31,133 bases of DNA, taken from assembly GCA_910587085.1 (NCBI GenBank), contig CAJUMC010000034.1, positions 1-31,133 of the forward strand, in the 5' to 3' direction. Below, one piece after another: positions 1 to 7,666 of the stretch. Position numbers and translations under genes: made by a program. Below the pieces are notes generated by a model. It searched no databases. It was not told where the DNA came from and was given only the letters and a program-made list of their open reading frames with translations. The stretch comes from an uncultured Lachnospiraceae bacterium (GTDB lineage: Bacteria; Bacillota; Clostridia; Lachnospirales; Lachnospiraceae). Every line of letters starts with the position of its first letter. Positions within the stretch are counted from its first letter, which is position 1.

Positions 1-242
1 ATTACTGGATCTGTAGCCGCTTTTTACTTTCACAAGTGTCAAACTCGGGATTATAACATAAAATTATCTAAAGTTCAATTATGATATTAATTATTCTTTT
101 ATTTTTAGAATCTGTTTCTTTACACTTTACAGTCTCCACCCTTTATTCTTTCCCCATTCCGTACTTGCTCTTCGGCTTTATCCAACTGAATTTTCCCCGT
201 TTTGCCTCTTTCGTTTCATTCAAACCGAGCCTTCCCGGCTTT

Positions 243-272
243 TTGCCAGTAAAAAATTGCCGGCCGTATAAT
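243..272 (+). promoter_or_regulatory. Sigma-A-type promoter of the small gene at 334
   Basis: A -35 hexamer TTGCCA (243-248) and a consensus -10 TATAAT (267-272) are separated by 18 bp. The predicted transcript start is near 279, about 55 nt before the ATG at 334. The rest of 1-333 is AT-rich and shows no convincing gene; the 88-codon open frame at 81-347 has no good ribosome binding site. Confidence 0.6.
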
Positions 273-333
273 TTTCTGTCTTCCGGGCATCCTGAACCAA
301 ACATCTATTTTGCAAACTGGAAAGGAGAATTGT

Positions 334-738
334 ATGAGCAAACATGACCACACGGCAAAATCCGGATTATCCCGACAGAAAAGCAGCTCCGCCCATTATG
401 AAAACGCTTCCGCTGCAGCGGATTTGAAAGCCACATCCGGCAATACGGCAGAAAACCGGCTCGATGCAACCGAGGGTTCGACCGGCGCGAAAAACGCCGT
501 GATCCGGGATCTTCAGCCCGGCTCGGATACGCTTCCGCCCAACCTTATGAATCTGGTGGAATGCCCGGGGCTGTCCGACATTCACGATTACGGCTTTTCC
601 GAGGATGCGCCGGATATGAGTCTTCCGATCGACGCAGTTCAGCAGGATTCCGCCTATTCCGAAAACGATAAGGCCGCTCCCGCAAATAATCTGTTCTTCC
701 TTGAGCGCAGCAATCCGCTCTCCAGCAAGGGAGACTGA
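334..738 (+). CDS. Small hydrophilic protein of unknown function (134 aa)
   Basis: The family is not recognised. The ATG at 334 is chosen over the in-frame ATG at 310 because an AAAGGAG ribosome binding site ends 7 bases before it. The product is hydrophilic, rich in Ser, Ala, Asn and Asp, and has no membrane segment, signal peptide or visible catalytic motif. The N-terminal half (MSKHDHTAKSG onward) looks disordered. The C-terminal half is acidic and contains NLMNLVECPGLSDIHDYGF, which could be a short folded or binding segment. The gene is monocistronic, with a promoter at 243-272 and a terminator at 772-813, so it appears to be an independently expressed gene. No function can be assigned from sequence. 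Confidence 0.7.
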   Translation: MSKHDHTAKSGLSRQKSSSAHYENASAAADLKATSGNTAENRLDATEGSTGAKNAVIRDLQPGSDTLPPNLMNLVECPGLSDIHDYGFSEDAPDMSLPIDAVQQDSAYSENDKAAPANNLFFLERSNPLSSKGD

Positions 739-771
739 GCCTGCAGAAAGATCACTCTGACATATTAAAAG

Positions 772-813
772 AAGCTGCAGCATTCGGATATCTTCCTGCT
801 GCAGCTTTTCTTT
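772..813. terminator. Bidirectional intrinsic terminator
   Basis: A perfect 11-bp stem AAGCTGCAGCA (772-782) / TGCTGCAGCTT (797-807) encloses a 14-nt loop. It is followed on the plus strand by a T-rich tail (TTTTCTTT). On the minus strand the same hairpin is followed by TTCTTTTAAT. It therefore terminates the gene at 334-738 and can also stop the long minus-strand operon that ends at 1094. Confidence 0.75.
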
Positions 814-1093
814 ATTCCGGGCTTTTCGCTTTCCGGCTCCTTTTTTTCGTATATCTCTTCCATGCCCTGTCTATGGAAACCCAAAGGTTTACTGCTGGAA
901 ATCTACCGGTTTTTGCAACTGATTTGTAAATTCTTAACACATAAAATGGAATCTGTTACAACGCTTGACACTGCCCCGGCAAGTTTAAAGCGGCTTGTTC
1001 TGATTTGCATAAAGTACAAATGTAGCAGCAGAAAACGGAAAGTCTTGCAGCCGGCTGCATTTCACCTGAATTGCAGTTCCCGCCAAAACTTCT
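814..1093. other. Convergent intergenic stretch without a gene
   Basis: No supported gene. The 91-codon plus-strand frame at 862-1137 has no ribosome binding site and runs into the GH3 gene. A 14-bp perfect palindrome TGCAGCCGGCTGCA lies at 1046-1059, downstream of the GH3 stop. It has no T-tract of its own, so it is not called as a terminator. Confidence 0.5.
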
Positions 1094-3325
1094 TTACAGG
1101 GTTTCCACCACCGCACGTTCTCTGCAAACTACCGTAAACACCTGAATCTTGCTGCCTGTTAATGCGCAGCTGCGTGCATCCGGCTGGCAGGTGCCGACAA
1201 AGATCTCGTATTCTCCCTCGGAGAGCACCTTCTCACAGTTCTCGTTGAACAGACCGAACGCCCGGCTGTCAAGAGTAATCGTCACTTCTTTCGTCTCCCC
1301 CTTGGCCAACGTCACCTTTTTCAGGCCCTTAAGCTGGAAGTTCGGTGCATCCGGTACATCCTTCGCTCTCACATAAACCTGCACGGTTTCCGCTCCGTCA
1401 TAAGCACCGCTGTTCGTCACCGACGCCCTGATCGTAACGGTGCTGTCTGCCCGAAGCTCCGCCGTTCCGGCAGCTCCCGCTCCGGTGCTGCTTCCGTCAT
1501 TCCCCTGCACGCATACCGCCGCGCCGTCCACCTTCACATCGGCGCTGCACGAAAAGCTTGTATAGCTCAGTCCGTAACCGAACGGGTAGAGTGCTTCGTT
1601 CTTCATGTAGCGATAGGTGCGGTTTTTCATCGAATAATCGGTAAAGTCCGGCAGCTCCTCCGTCGTCCGATAGAAAGTAACCGGCAGCTTGCCCTCCGGA
1701 GAAATATCGCCGAACAGAAGCTTTGCCACTGCACGTCCGCCCTGCGCTCCCGGATACCAGCCCTGAACAATGGCCGGTACCGCGTCGCTCTCGTCCGCCC
1801 AGGTCACCGCAAGGGCCGAGCCGGCCAGAAGCACCAGAATCACCGGCTTTCCGCTCTCGCACACGGCCTTCAGAATATTTTCCTGCAGACCCGGAAGGGC
1901 AAGGCTCTTTTTGTCGCCGCTTCCAAACTCGTTGCCGGCGTCGCCTTCCTCTCCCTCAATCGTCGCATCCAGTCCGAGACAAACCACAACAACATCCGAC
2001 GCATCCGCCACGGCCCTCGCTTCTGCAGCGCGGTCGTTTGCTCCCGCCAGTCCGGAGATCCGGTCACGGTACAGATGGCAGCCCTCGGAAAAATGTACCC
2101 GGACATCGTCTCCGACCGCCTCACGGATTCCTTCCAGAACTGTTATGTATTCCGACGCCGTACCTTCGTAATTTCCGACGAGTGCGGCACGGCTGTTCGC
2201 ATTCGGCCCGATCACGCCGATGCTGCGGATTTTCTTCTTATCCAGCGGCAGGAAACCATTCTGATTTTTCAGAAGAACAAGGCATTTCTCCGCCGCGGTC
2301 AGGTTCAGCGCACGGTGCTCGTCACTGTCCACCTCATCAAACGGGATATCGCTGTATGGGATCTCCCGGTCAAAAAGACCAAGCTTCATCCTTGTCGTCA
2401 TCAGCCTCGTCACGGCTCCGTCGATCGTTTCCTCCTTCACCAGACCGTCCCGCACTGCCTGCAGCAGATTGCCGAAGAGATTACCGCAGTTTAAGTCGCA
2501 GCCATTGTTCATGGCAAGCGCAACCGACTCGACCGGCGTCTTGGTCACCATGTGGAACTCATGAAAATCCTTGATTGCCCAGCAGTCCGAGGTCACATGT
2601 CCGGTAAAGCCCCAGGTTTTGCGAAGCACATCCTGAAGAAGCGTCTCGCTTCCGCAGCAAGGCTCGCCGTTCGTGCGGTTGTAGGCGCCCATCACCACCT
2701 CGACGTCTGCCTCCTTCACGCACGCCTTAAAAGCCGGAAGATAGGTTTCGCACATATCCTGCTTCGTGGCTTCCGCGTTAAAGCTGTGGCGCAGCTCCTC
2801 CGGCCCGGAATGCACGGCAAAATGCTTTGCGCAGGCCGCCGCCTTCAGATATTTTTTGTCGTGCCCCTGGATGCCGCCGATAAAGCGCACACCGAGCCGC
2901 GACGTCAGATACGGATCCTCACCGAAGGTTTCATGCCCGCGGCCCCAGCGAGGATCACGGAAAATATTTACATTCGGGGACCAGAAGGTCAGGCCCTTGT
3001 AAATATCATGATCGCCGTACTTCTGCTGAACATTGAATTTTGCGCGGCCCTCCGTGGAAATCACATCAGCCACGGTCTCCAGAAAATCCTCGTCAAAGGT
3101 TGCCGCCAGCCCGATTGCCTGAGGGAACACCGTAGCCACGCCCGCGCGCGCCACACCGTGAAGCGCCTCGTTCCAGTAGTTATAGGCCTTCACGCCCAGT
3201 CTCTTGATCTCACGCGCTCCGTGCAGCGTCTGAAACACCTTCTCCTCCAGCGTCATCTCCGCCACAAGCGCCTTTGCTCTTTCCTCGAAGGAAAGGCTCT
3301 CATCCAGATAAGCCTTTTCTGCCAT
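1094..3325 (-). CDS. GH3 beta-xylosidase/beta-glucosidase-type enzyme, intracellular
   Basis: A glycoside hydrolase family 3 enzyme that removes terminal sugars from short oligosaccharides. In this operon the likely substrate is xylo-oligosaccharides, giving xylose. The start at 3325 (MAEKAYLD) has GGAGG ten bases upstream; an in-frame ATG at 3355 lacks one. At 743 aa it has the normal GH3 length: an N-terminal TIM barrel with the KHF motif (AKHFAVHSGPE), the nucleophile Asp in TSDCWAI at about residue 247, the alpha/beta sandwich domain, and a C-terminal fibronectin III-like domain (about residues 625-715). It has no signal peptide, so it acts in the cytosol. It is the last gene of the 12-gene operon, 78 bp after the intracellular GH10 gene. 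Beta-xylosidase rather than beta-glucosidase activity is inferred from the two GH10 neighbours. Confidence 0.93.
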   Translation of the reverse strand: MAEKAYLDESLSFEERAKALVAEMTLEEKVFQTLHGAREIKRLGVKAYNYWNEALHGVARAGVATVFPQAIGLAATFDEDFLETVADVISTEGRAKFNVQQKYGDHDIYKGLTFWSPNVNIFRDPRWGRGHETFGEDPYLTSRLGVRFIGGIQGHDKKYLKAAACAKHFAVHSGPEELRHSFNAEATKQDMCETYLPAFKACVKEADVEVVMGAYNRTNGEPCCGSETLLQDVLRKTWGFTGHVTSDCWAIKDFHEFHMVTKTPVESVALAMNNGCDLNCGNLFGNLLQAVRDGLVKEETIDGAVTRLMTTRMKLGLFDREIPYSDIPFDEVDSDEHRALNLTAAEKCLVLLKNQNGFLPLDKKKIRSIGVIGPNANSRAALVGNYEGTASEYITVLEGIREAVGDDVRVHFSEGCHLYRDRISGLAGANDRAAEARAVADASDVVVVCLGLDATIEGEEGDAGNEFGSGDKKSLALPGLQENILKAVCESGKPVILVLLAGSALAVTWADESDAVPAIVQGWYPGAQGGRAVAKLLFGDISPEGKLPVTFYRTTEELPDFTDYSMKNRTYRYMKNEALYPFGYGLSYTSFSCSADVKVDGAAVCVQGNDGSSTGAGAAGTAELRADSTVTIRASVTNSGAYDGAETVQVYVRAKDVPDAPNFQLKGLKKVTLAKGETKEVTITLDSRAFGLFNENCEKVLSEGEYEIFVGTCQPDARSCALTGSKIQVFTVVCRERAVVETL

Positions 3326-3403
3326 AATTATTTGCCTCCAGTATAAATTTTTCAAATTCTTTTGTATGTTTCTTTATTGGTGGTATCATTACTGTTTTAC
3401 GCT

Positions 3404-4366
3404 TTAAAAATTCATAACTCTGTGATACGCTTCCTTCGGTTCTTGATTTACATCAAAGAGCAGCGGCCAGTTTTTGCGGCCCGGTTCCGGGAAATTGTCC
3501 AGCCATGTTGTATCGTCCGCAGGCCCCCACAGCGTAACCGCGTCAATCAGCTCGTGGTATTCACGGAACAGCTCAAAATATTGCTCATACAACTCGGCCT
3601 GCCGTTCCATCAGCTCCTTCGGCGCTTCGGCCAGATGTGTGCGATCCTCAAAACGGAACACCGAAATATCCATCTCCGTTATTCTCAGTCTCAGGCCGAG
3701 CTCCGCATACCGCTCAATTGCCTTTTTCAGCCCATCCACCCCCGGCTCATAAATATTGTGGTGGCACTGAAGCCCGATTCCGTCAATCGGCACGCCGCGC
3801 TCCTTCATTCCCTTCACAAGCTGATATATTTTTTCCCTCTTCTCCGGAATTGACTCATTGTAGTCGTTATAGAACAGTTTTTTGCCCGGGAGCACTTCAT
3901 GCGCGATCATGAACATACCATCCATATAGTTATCGCCGTACATCCTGTGCCATTTTGTATCGCGGTAGAACAAATCCGTCTTGTCCTCAATGCCTTCGTT
4001 CACGACATCCCAGGACTCCGCAAGTTCTCCGTAGCGGTTGCCCAGCAGGCGGATATGCTCCCGCAGCGTCTCCTTCAGGTCATCCGGAGTAGTATTCTCA
4101 AAAATAAACCCGGGCGTCTGATTATGCCATACCAAGCAATGCCCGTGTACTGTCATATTGTTCTCCCGCGCAAACTCATAGATCCTGTCAGCCGCTGTAA
4201 AATTGTATTCTCCCGGCGCACGGCATACACTGGAATACTTCATTTCGTTCTCGAAGGTAATATTGTTAAAATGCTGCCGAAGCAGCTCCTCGTGCGTCTT
4301 GATCGTCCTTATATTAACCGCTGTCCCGATTTTAAAATACGGCTCGTACTTATCCTTCAATCCCAT
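3404..4366 (-). CDS. GH10 endo-1,4-beta-xylanase, intracellular
   Basis: Family 10 xylanase that hydrolyses internal beta-1,4 bonds of xylan or imported xylo-oligosaccharides by a retaining mechanism. The catalytic acid/base is Glu in WDVVNEGIED (about residue 124) and the nucleophile is Glu in ITEMDIS (about residue 231), counted from the start at 4366. The substrate-binding HCLVWHNQ segment and the C-terminal TLWGPADDTTW segment are also present. The length of 320 aa matches a single catalytic domain, with no signal peptide and no binding module, so it is cytosolic. The start MGLKDKY at 4366 follows GGGGGAAGG. An in-frame ATG at 4390 with a weaker AGGA is possible and would add 8 residues. 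Cytosolic GH10 enzymes are known in Firmicutes for processing imported oligosaccharides. Confidence 0.93.
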   Translation of the reverse strand: MGLKDKYEPYFKIGTAVNIRTIKTHEELLRQHFNNITFENEMKYSSVCRAPGEYNFTAADRIYEFARENNMTVHGHCLVWHNQTPGFIFENTTPDDLKETLREHIRLLGNRYGELAESWDVVNEGIEDKTDLFYRDTKWHRMYGDNYMDGMFMIAHEVLPGKKLFYNDYNESIPEKREKIYQLVKGMKERGVPIDGIGLQCHHNIYEPGVDGLKKAIERYAELGLRLRITEMDISVFRFEDRTHLAEAPKELMERQAELYEQYFELFREYHELIDAVTLWGPADDTTWLDNFPEPGRKNWPLLFDVNQEPKEAYHRVMNF

Positions 4367-4503
4367 TTTTTTCCTTCCCCCTTGTTTCATTAATTTCGTT
4401 CCTGAGCGCCATTTCCTGTGGTCTTCACCAGACCAGTATAAAACCGTTCCGCCTTCATCCCTTCGCGAAACCTGCCGCCAGCCATTCGCCGTAAACGCCG
4501 AAA

Positions 4504-5808
4504 TCAGTACAGCGGAATCCCGTCATCCAGCAGCGCCCCCCAGAAGGCCGGCTTTGTTTCCAGCAGCTGATTGAACAGAAGCGGATAGCGCTTTCCGTCC
4601 TTGTTCAGCCAGGAACCGTCGTCTGTCAGCCCCCAAAGCGTGACATTCGTAACGTTTGCTTTATTGTTATCCATCAGGTTTTTCAGAAGGAAAAACAGAC
4701 GTTTGTAGCGCTTTCCTTCCTTCATCAGATCCTCCTCGGTGTTGGAATCCAGATTGATATCCAGCTCCGTAATATGAACCTCCAGTCCGGTTTCCGAAAA
4801 CTTGCATAATGCGGTTTCGAAATCGTCAAGACTTGGATAGCTCATGCCGATATGGCTCTGCATACCGATGCCGTCGATATTTCCCTGCTCCTTGATCCGG
4901 TTTGCAAGCTTCACAATCGCAAGCCGCTTCGCGGGCTCATAGGTATTAAAATCATTATAAAAGAGCTTCTGCTCCGGGTCTGCGTACTTTCTTGCGTACT
5001 CAAATGCCTTATCGACAAAATCCGCTCCGATCACCTGATACCACAGGCTGTCTTCGACGCGCATCCCGTCCGGATCTCCGTCCCCCGGCGCAATTGCCTC
5101 GTTTACCACATCCCAGGCATACACCACGCCCGGATATGTTGTATTCACATATTCCATTACCTGGCGGATATAGTTTTCCATCCGCTCAAGCATTACCTCG
5201 CGCGACACAAACACCGCGTCCTTCTGGTTGGAGTAGCCCTCCATAAAAAACCATTCCGGCACCTGACTGTGCCATACCAGCGTATGCCCGCGCATTTTTA
5301 TACCATGCTCCATGCAAAACTGCAGCATCCCGTCACAGCTCTTAAAACTGAGCACCGGGCAGTTCTCCGTTCCCTCGGAAAGCGTCTTCGCCCGGTCGAG
5401 CAGGGCATCCGCCTTCATCTCGTTGCCGCAGGTCATACTGTTAAACTGCTGCAGAATTAATTCCTCTTTCAATTCGTTCCTCAGATCGTTCGCCGTAAGC
5501 GCGATACCCACGGAAAAATAATCCTTCCACGCCTCGCTCAGGCTGGGAATTTCCTCGTCCAGCGTCGATACGTAAAAGTTCGTCCGAACCTCCTTCACCG
5601 GTTCCGTCGGCTCCGCAGCAGCCGCCCTGGTCGGCTCCGCAGGTTCCGTCGGCTGTGGTGCCGGTTCCGTAATTTCCGGCTGCACCGACGGCGTTATTTT
5701 TGTTTCATCCCCGTTCTTTTCCCCGCATCCCGCAGCGCCCAGCACCAAAATGCCGGCGAGCAGAACACATACACCGTTTTTCTTCCATCCCAACCTTCCC
5801 GGCTGCAT
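4504..5808 (-). CDS. GH10 endo-1,4-beta-xylanase, surface lipoprotein
   Basis: The extracellular xylanase of the locus. The N-terminus has a signal peptide ending in the lipobox LGAAGC, so the mature protein should be lipid-anchored outside the membrane. A Pro/Thr/Glu-rich linker (about residues 30-75) precedes one GH10 catalytic domain. Acid/base Glu is in WDVVNEAIAPG (about residue 237) and nucleophile Glu in HITELDIN (about residue 348); GHTLVWHSQ and NVTLWGLTDDGSW are further family motifs. No carbohydrate-binding module is visible. The start at 5808 follows GGAGG with 7-nt spacing. It lies 264 bp downstream of the solute-binding protein gene, the largest gap in the operon, and 137 bp upstream of the cytosolic GH10 gene. 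It should generate the oligosaccharides that the transporter imports. Confidence 0.94.
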   Translation of the reverse strand: MQPGRLGWKKNGVCVLLAGILVLGAAGCGEKNGDETKITPSVQPEITEPAPQPTEPAEPTRAAAAEPTEPVKEVRTNFYVSTLDEEIPSLSEAWKDYFSVGIALTANDLRNELKEELILQQFNSMTCGNEMKADALLDRAKTLSEGTENCPVLSFKSCDGMLQFCMEHGIKMRGHTLVWHSQVPEWFFMEGYSNQKDAVFVSREVMLERMENYIRQVMEYVNTTYPGVVYAWDVVNEAIAPGDGDPDGMRVEDSLWYQVIGADFVDKAFEYARKYADPEQKLFYNDFNTYEPAKRLAIVKLANRIKEQGNIDGIGMQSHIGMSYPSLDDFETALCKFSETGLEVHITELDINLDSNTEEDLMKEGKRYKRLFFLLKNLMDNNKANVTNVTLWGLTDDGSWLNKDGKRYPLLFNQLLETKPAFWGALLDDGIPLY

Positions 5809-5832
5809 TCGCTTTCCTCCAAATTAATTGCT

Positions 5833-6036
5833 TCAGTTCAGCTTTCGGCTCACCAAAGCAAAATTCTGCTTAACCCCCGGCGGCTGCCCGTATACATCCA
5901 TCTTTTCCGGCCGGTTCCCCCTATGTAAAAACAGCGGCTGGCATGCAGCGCGCTCAGCGGAAAACACCGTCTCCGCCGCGCACTGCACACGGCCGCTCAC
6001 CTCCAGGTCAGCTTCGGCTTCCTGTTTTATCGGGTG
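5833..6036 (-). other. Open frame without a good start, possible gene remnant
   Basis: In the 264-bp gap between the solute-binding protein and the secreted GH10 gene, one minus-strand frame stays open for 67 codons, ending at 5833 with the segment EKMDVYGQPPGVKQNF near its end. There is no ATG except late at 5901. A GTG at 6000 has GGAG directly against it, too close for a normal ribosome binding site. Removing one base in the AAAA run near 6025-6028 would extend the frame back to the end of the solute-binding protein gene. It may be a decayed 3' end of a lost gene or chance. The family is not recognised. Confidence 0.2.
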
Positions 6037-6072
6037 TCAGAAGCTGTAAAACCAATGCGCCGTTCTGCGCAA

Positions 6073-7518
6073 TTATCTCATGTTCGCATCGTCGATAAAC
6101 GACTGCCACTTCGCGTTGACCTCTTCGATCTTCTCTGCAGGAGTCTGCCACAGGCCGTAAACGTTGAATACGATATCGCCGTACTCCGTGCCGTATACTG
6201 CCGGCAGATACCAGAGCTCGCCTCTGCCTTCCTCGTACATCATAACAAGGGTCTCGTCAACCGCTCTCTCGTCGCGGAACATCGGATAATAGCCCGTCTT
6301 CCAGTCGTCATCATCCTCGTAGCCCGGCGTCGGGTTCGTGTAGAGGTTGTAAGCGAATGCAATCTTGTTTACATAGTCCGCATCGGTGAAGCAGGACGGA
6401 ATAACAAAGATGTTGTCCTTGAATACCTGCTTGTTCGTACCCTGCGGGCCGGCCGGAGCCATAACAAAGCCGAAATCGTCATCCATATCTGCCCAGGTTC
6501 CTACCTTGTGCTCCTCGGCAAAGGTCATAGCAACCTTTGCATCATGGAACATACCAATGAAGCAATCCCACTCAGCGCCTTCCGGAGTAGGCATCTCATA
6601 GCCTTTCTCGATCAGCTTCACACCGTACTGAAGTGCCTCGAGGAACTGCGGAGTATTGATATCATTGTAATATTGGCCGTTCTCATCCATACCAATATAC
6701 TGTCCGTTGTTGCATACAACCAGCGCATTGAACAAATCCGGCGAAAAGCTCATCATTGCGTAGGTATCGGTTACGCCGTCGCCGTCGATATCGCGCGTCA
6801 GCTTCCCGCAGAGCTCCTCAAACTTCTCCCAGTTCCATTCGCCGTTTGCCTGGAGATCGTACGGAAGGTCGCGATCCAGACCCGCCTCCTCGAACAGTCT
6901 CTTATTCCAGAATACGCCGCAGCGCGGCTCCGGCTTTCCTGTTGCCATACCGTAGATATTGCCGTCCGGCGCGGTCATAAGGTCAAGTACGGTACGATTC
7001 CACTTTTCCTCCGTGAAGTCCAGGGTCTCCAGAGAGGAAAGGTTGTAGAACAGATTATTGGCAAACGGCTTTGCAATAAAGCCCTGATCCATACAGAAAA
7101 TCTGTCCTGCCGGATCGTTTGCCATCGTGCCGAGCGTAAAGGTTTCCTGATGATCGCCCCAGCCGCCGATACCCTGCTGCTTGATCGTGAAGTTGTATTT
7201 CGCCTGAATCTCCTTGCGGTATGCCCGGGTATCTTCCTCCTGCTGCGTTTTTGCCTCTCCTTCCGGTCCGCTCCACCAGTCGGCAATCAGGATATCAAGC
7301 CCGCCCAGGTCACGGTACTTCTCCGGCACCTCGGTCGGCTGCGGCGTGTCCGGTGTCGGCTCACCGCCTGACGACGGATCGGTAGTCGGCTGCGCTGCCG
7401 GCTTGGTCGGCTGTGGGGTAACGTTGGTGTTTGTCTCCTTGTCGCCGCAGGCGGTCATACCCGCGGTCATGGCCAGACCAAGCATAATTGCGGTCAGTTT
7501 CTGTCCCTTTTTTCTCAT
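6073..7518 (-). CDS. Extracellular solute-binding lipoprotein of a sugar ABC transporter
   Basis: Family 1 (MalE/UgpB-like) solute-binding protein, 481 aa, expected to capture oligosaccharides outside the cell and deliver them to the permeases encoded just upstream. The signal peptide ends in the lipobox GMTAC, followed by a Thr/Pro-rich linker (about residues 26-65). The binding domain starts near GGLDILIADWW and contains an acidic calcium-like loop DIDGDGVTDTYAM in the middle. The C-terminus ends WQSFIDDANMR. The start at 7518 follows a strong AAGGAGG. The gene is third from last in the transport block and is separated from the upstream permease by 148 bp holding three hairpins, which may uncouple its expression level from that of the permeases. 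The ligand is inferred to be xylo-oligosaccharide from the GH10/GH3 neighbours. Confidence 0.92.
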   Translation of the reverse strand: MRKKGQKLTAIMLGLAMTAGMTACGDKETNTNVTPQPTKPAAQPTTDPSSGGEPTPDTPQPTEVPEKYRDLGGLDILIADWWSGPEGEAKTQQEEDTRAYRKEIQAKYNFTIKQQGIGGWGDHQETFTLGTMANDPAGQIFCMDQGFIAKPFANNLFYNLSSLETLDFTEEKWNRTVLDLMTAPDGNIYGMATGKPEPRCGVFWNKRLFEEAGLDRDLPYDLQANGEWNWEKFEELCGKLTRDIDGDGVTDTYAMMSFSPDLFNALVVCNNGQYIGMDENGQYYNDINTPQFLEALQYGVKLIEKGYEMPTPEGAEWDCFIGMFHDAKVAMTFAEEHKVGTWADMDDDFGFVMAPAGPQGTNKQVFKDNIFVIPSCFTDADYVNKIAFAYNLYTNPTPGYEDDDDWKTGYYPMFRDERAVDETLVMMYEEGRGELWYLPAVYGTEYGDIVFNVYGLWQTPAEKIEEVNAKWQSFIDDANMR

Positions 7519-7539
7519 AACTTATCCTCCTTTTTTATA

Positions 7540-7635
7540 TATAAAGGGGCTGTCCCTTTATAACATTATCCAAACTCCTTCCAATTCCTTCTGCGCGAAA
7601 AAAGAAGGAGGGGCAGCGCGGGCCTGACCGGCCCG
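7540..7635 (-). repeat. Three tandem hairpins ahead of the solute-binding protein gene
   Basis: Three inverted repeats lie in the 148-bp gap. Going downstream on the minus strand: CGGGCC/GGCCCG (7619-7635, 5-nt loop) with a T6 run about 15 nt later; TCCTTCT/AGAAGGA (7586-7609, 10-nt loop); and a perfect 9-bp stem TATAAAGGG/CCCTTTATA (7540-7562, 5-nt loop) only a few bases before the GGAGG. The first could be a weak attenuator and the last a 5' mRNA stabiliser. A possible weak internal promoter (TTGGAA, 16 bp, TATAAA) overlaps the last hairpin. Confidence 0.5.
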
Positions 7636-7666
7636 GCCGCCAACAAATATAAGAAAGAAATCTTGT

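Noticed and set aside
81..347. 88-codon plus-strand frame before the first gene
   Set aside because: No ribosome binding site, very Phe/Pro-rich, and it overlaps the promoter and start of the better-supported gene at 334.
1723..2574. 283-codon plus-strand Pro/Ser/Arg-rich frame within the GH3 gene
   Set aside because: The composition is typical of an off-frame reading of GC-rich DNA, and the GH3 motifs on the minus strand are unambiguous.
4367..4503. Extra small gene between the two GH10 genes
   Set aside because: Two minus-strand frames are open here, one giving a 31-aa product starting MAGGRFREGMK and one in frame with the downstream GH10, but neither has a convincing ribosome binding site or recognisable content.
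6034..7371. 445-codon plus-strand open frame antisense to the solute-binding protein gene
   Set aside because: It lies opposite a gene with clear family identity and a strong ribosome binding site; its product has no recognisable motif and no proper start signal. Long antisense frames are expected here from the codon bias of the real gene.
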